A stretch of 33,449 nt of DNA from Chloroflexota bacterium (GTDB lineage: Bacteria; Chloroflexota; Dehalococcoidia; Lucifugimonadales; UBA3495), in contig PBNM01000008.1 of NCBI GenBank assembly GCA_002723125.1, positions 297,636 through 331,084 of the forward strand, given 5' to 3'. Under the pieces are notes generated by a model that saw only the letters and a program-made list of their open reading frames with translations, had not been told where the DNA came from and ran no database searches. This document shows, piece after piece, positions 32,302 to 33,449 of the stretch (position 1 is the first letter of the stretch; each line of letters begins with the position of its first letter). The position numbers were made by a program, and so were the translations under genes.

Positions 32302-32748
32302 TTAATCTAAATTACACGCACAATGAACATTTCCTGAACATTTCCCATACAATTCGAACGAATGATCTACTATCGTAATATTGTATTTTTTGCTTAATTG
32401 GTCCCGCAGGTCGCTTATAGAAGCCTCAAATTCCTCATCCATTTCTATATCAATCACTGTCTCGCAAGATTCACAATACAAATGATGATGATGCCCGTCT
32501 TCTGCTTTAATTTCAATCCATATATTCTGGTCTGGGGAGGTAAAAGTTTCTATGATATCAGCCGTGGCTAGATCATTAACAACTCTGTACAATGTGGACA
32601 AGGCAAATTTTTCACTGTTACTTTGGTAAAGTTGTTGCACCGAAATGGGAGCGTTTATTCCCCACAGAATTTCCAGCAGCAACACTCTAGGCTTAGTAGC
32701 TGCTATCCCTTTCGATTTGAGTGACATCCTAACTTGTGAACGGTCCAC
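32302..32748 (-). CDS. Fur family metal-dependent regulator (Fur/Zur)
   Basis: This 148-residue regulator has an N-terminal winged helix (GIAATKPRVLLLEIL, then recognition helix ALSTLYRVVNDL) and a C-terminal metal/dimer domain. GHHHHLYCESC at 85-95 supplies histidines of the sensing site and a C92-x2-C95 pair. C137 and C143 near the C-terminus (GKCSGNVHCAC) complete the structural zinc site. The start is GTG with an AGGAAGAG ribosome site. It is divergent from a ZnuA-like zinc-binding lipoprotein gene, and a Fur-family operator lies over the latter's promoter, making Zur the likeliest assignment. Fur or PerR is not excluded from sequence alone. Confidence 0.88.
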   Translation of the reverse strand: MDRSQVRMSLKSKGIAATKPRVLLLEILWGINAPISVQQLYQSNSEKFALSTLYRVVNDLATADIIETFTSPDQNIWIEIKAEDGHHHHLYCESCETVIDIEMDEEFEASISDLRDQLSKKYNITIVDHSFELYGKCSGNVHCACNLD

Positions 32749-32844
32749 GATTCTGACTCTTCCTCAAGACAAATTAATATTGTCTAAGTGGATTTTGTAT
32801 ATTTTATCACGTTAAACATATTCATATTTTTTTACGGAATTTAG

Positions 32845-32874
32845 TTGACAATGAGACTCATTCTCATTTATACT
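32845..32874 (+). promoter_or_regulatory. Promoter of the ZnuA-like gene
   Basis: Consensus -35 TTGACA (32845-32850) is followed by TATACT (32869-32874) at 18 bases, or TTATAC at 17. The start codon is 37 bases further on. The whole spacer is taken up by a palindromic operator, so it should be strongly repressible. Confidence 0.75.
32850..32868. promoter_or_regulatory. Fur/Zur-family operator
   Basis: AATGAG-A-CTCATT is a perfect 13 bp palindrome (32850-32862) followed by a third half-site CTCATT (32863-32868). This overlapping-hexamer layout is characteristic of Fur-family boxes. It lies within the spacer of the znuA-like promoter, and 101 bases or more upstream of the Fur-family gene on the other strand, so one site could serve both. 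Confidence 0.75.
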
Positions 32875-32911
32875 ACCTCCACATTAACTATTGGAGCAAT
32901 TTGACAAAAAA

Positions 32912-33439
32912 ATGACTCATTTCACAAAAACATTGAAATACTTCACCCTAGTGGTACTCCTAGCTGGTCTTGCTATAGCGTGTCAACAATCAGCACCCGT
33001 AGCATCTGAGACTCAAGTAAGTGAACAAACTACAACAGTAAGCGAGTCTGCCACTCAGACTGAGAAACTGAACATATCCGCTACAATCTTTCCTGTATAT
33101 GATATTGCTAGACAGATAGTAGGAGATAAAGGAAATGTTACTCTTGTAATGGATCCAGGTGAATCCCCCCATACGTACGAAACTACTCCCTCAGATATGA
33201 TAGAAGTGTCGGAAGCAGATTTGATTCTTGCCATCGGCAATGAACTAGACCATTGGATAGAAAACATGGTAGAAGATACTTCCGCAGAAATTGTTACGGT
33301 TGACGCGAACATAGCATTGAGGCCGTACGAAGATGAACATGATGACCATGATGACCACGACGGACATGATGACCACGACGGACATGACGACCACGACAAA
33401 CATGACGACCATAACGCCCGAAATGCCCTGTTGCATTAA
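32912..33439 (+). CDS. znuA: ZnuA-like zinc-binding lipoprotein, truncated by early stop near the window edge
   Basis: The start of a metal ABC transporter binding protein is seen. A lipoprotein signal ends in LLAGLAIAC (Cys24). NISATIFPVYDIARQIVGD is the usual first strand, and His87 in GESPHTYETTPSDM is the first metal ligand. LILAIGNELDHWIENM follows, and then the His/Asp-rich loop typical of ZnuA at 143-167. A normal ZnuA has about 130-150 more residues, beginning with a P-H-x-W-L-D-P ligand motif. Here the frame stops eight residues after the loop (NARNALLH), with only 10 bases left in the window. No continuation is found in other frames. A TTG at 32891 could lengthen the N-terminus but ATG 32912 gives the cleaner signal peptide. 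Truncation, a frameshift, or a contig-end assembly error are possible. Confidence 0.8.
   Translation: MTHFTKTLKYFTLVVLLAGLAIACQQSAPVASETQVSEQTTTVSESATQTEKLNISATIFPVYDIARQIVGDKGNVTLVMDPGESPHTYETTPSDMIEVSEADLILAIGNELDHWIENMVEDTSAEIVTVDANIALRPYEDEHDDHDDHDGHDDHDGHDDHDKHDDHNARNALLH
33353..33415 (+). repeat. 18-base tandem repeat encoding the His/Asp-rich loop
   Basis: Three copies of an 18-base unit (GACCACGACGGACATGAT and near copies, 33353-33406) plus a 9-base partial copy encode DHDGHD-type hexapeptides. Similar but less regular codons precede it. The repeat is in frame and lies in the metal-binding loop of the ZnuA-like gene. Confidence 0.9.
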
Positions 33440-33449
33440 TTCTTTAGTT

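Noticed and set aside
33353-33415. Short tandem repeats that could suggest a CRISPR or non-coding satellite
   Set aside because: The units are contiguous, in frame, and encode the His-rich loop of a ZnuA-like protein; there are no spacers.
33055-33436. Ser/Cys-rich and Val/Met-rich minus-strand frames at the right edge
   Set aside because: They are antisense readings of the GAC-CAC repeat in the ZnuA-like gene; low complexity and no start signal.

Overview
The window reads as a 33 kb stretch of a low-GC (roughly 40%), gene-dense bacterial genome with short spacers and many small same-strand operons. The gene mix is an enolase-superfamily enzyme, alpha/beta hydrolase, FMN alpha-hydroxy-acid oxidase, tandem DAO-type flavoproteins, a NylB-like serine hydrolase, an RraA-type aldolase, metal-dependent amidohydrolase, CoxL-like molybdenum hydroxylase and MFS exporter. 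That mix is typical of marine heterotrophs that oxidise complex organic matter, and is reminiscent of SAR202-type Chloroflexota. This taxonomic placement is inference from gene content only; no rRNA or marker-gene placement is possible here.

Layout. 1-760: end of a minus-strand pair (start of an isocitrate-lyase/PEP-mutase-type enzyme, preceded by an unrecognised protein with a possible 2H phosphoesterase fold). 856-1143: three tRNA genes, Leu(GAG), Cys(GCA), Leu(UAA). 1218-3025: alpha/beta hydrolase plus mandelate-racemase-like enolase. 3029-4889: a small monooxygenase-like protein, a threonine-synthase-like PLP enzyme and a zinc ribbon protein. 4897-9545: minus-strand operon of amidohydrolase, RraA-like aldolase, NylB-like hydrolase and benzoylformate-decarboxylase-like ThDP enzyme. 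9665-13133: FMN alpha-hydroxy-acid oxidase and two tandem DAO flavoproteins. 13130-15573: a flippase-like membrane protein, a 108 bp MITE-like element and a PLP aminotransferase. 15698-20827: plus-strand operon of transketolase, 6-phosphogluconate dehydrogenase, VOC protein and a flavin-dependent halogenase-like enzyme. 20884-29655: molybdenum hydroxylase, GMP reductase, and a BMP-type nucleoside ABC transporter operon ending in hypoxanthine phosphoribosyltransferase. 29773-32162: MFS transporter and ACR3 arsenite efflux pump. 32207-33439: Fur/Zur-type regulator divergent from a ZnuA-like zinc-binding lipoprotein whose reading frame stops early at the window edge.

How the genes may work together. 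Racemase-like enolase, FMN alpha-hydroxy-acid oxidase and benzoylformate-decarboxylase-like enzyme are the three enzyme families of the mandelate pathway. They lie within 9 kb beside aldolase and hydrolase families known from aromatic ring-cleavage pathways, so an oxidative alpha-hydroxy-acid catabolic island is the main hypothesis. A second module is purine scavenging: nucleoside uptake, Hpt, GuaC and possibly the molybdenum hydroxylase. A third is an operon joining pentose-phosphate enzymes to a halogenase-like flavoenzyme. The window edge holds a zinc-uptake module with a recognisable Fur-family operator over its promoter.

No CRISPR array, rRNA, prophage or intact insertion sequence was seen. 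No gap between genes exceeds 300 bases; the longest, 14165-14400, holds the MITE-like element.
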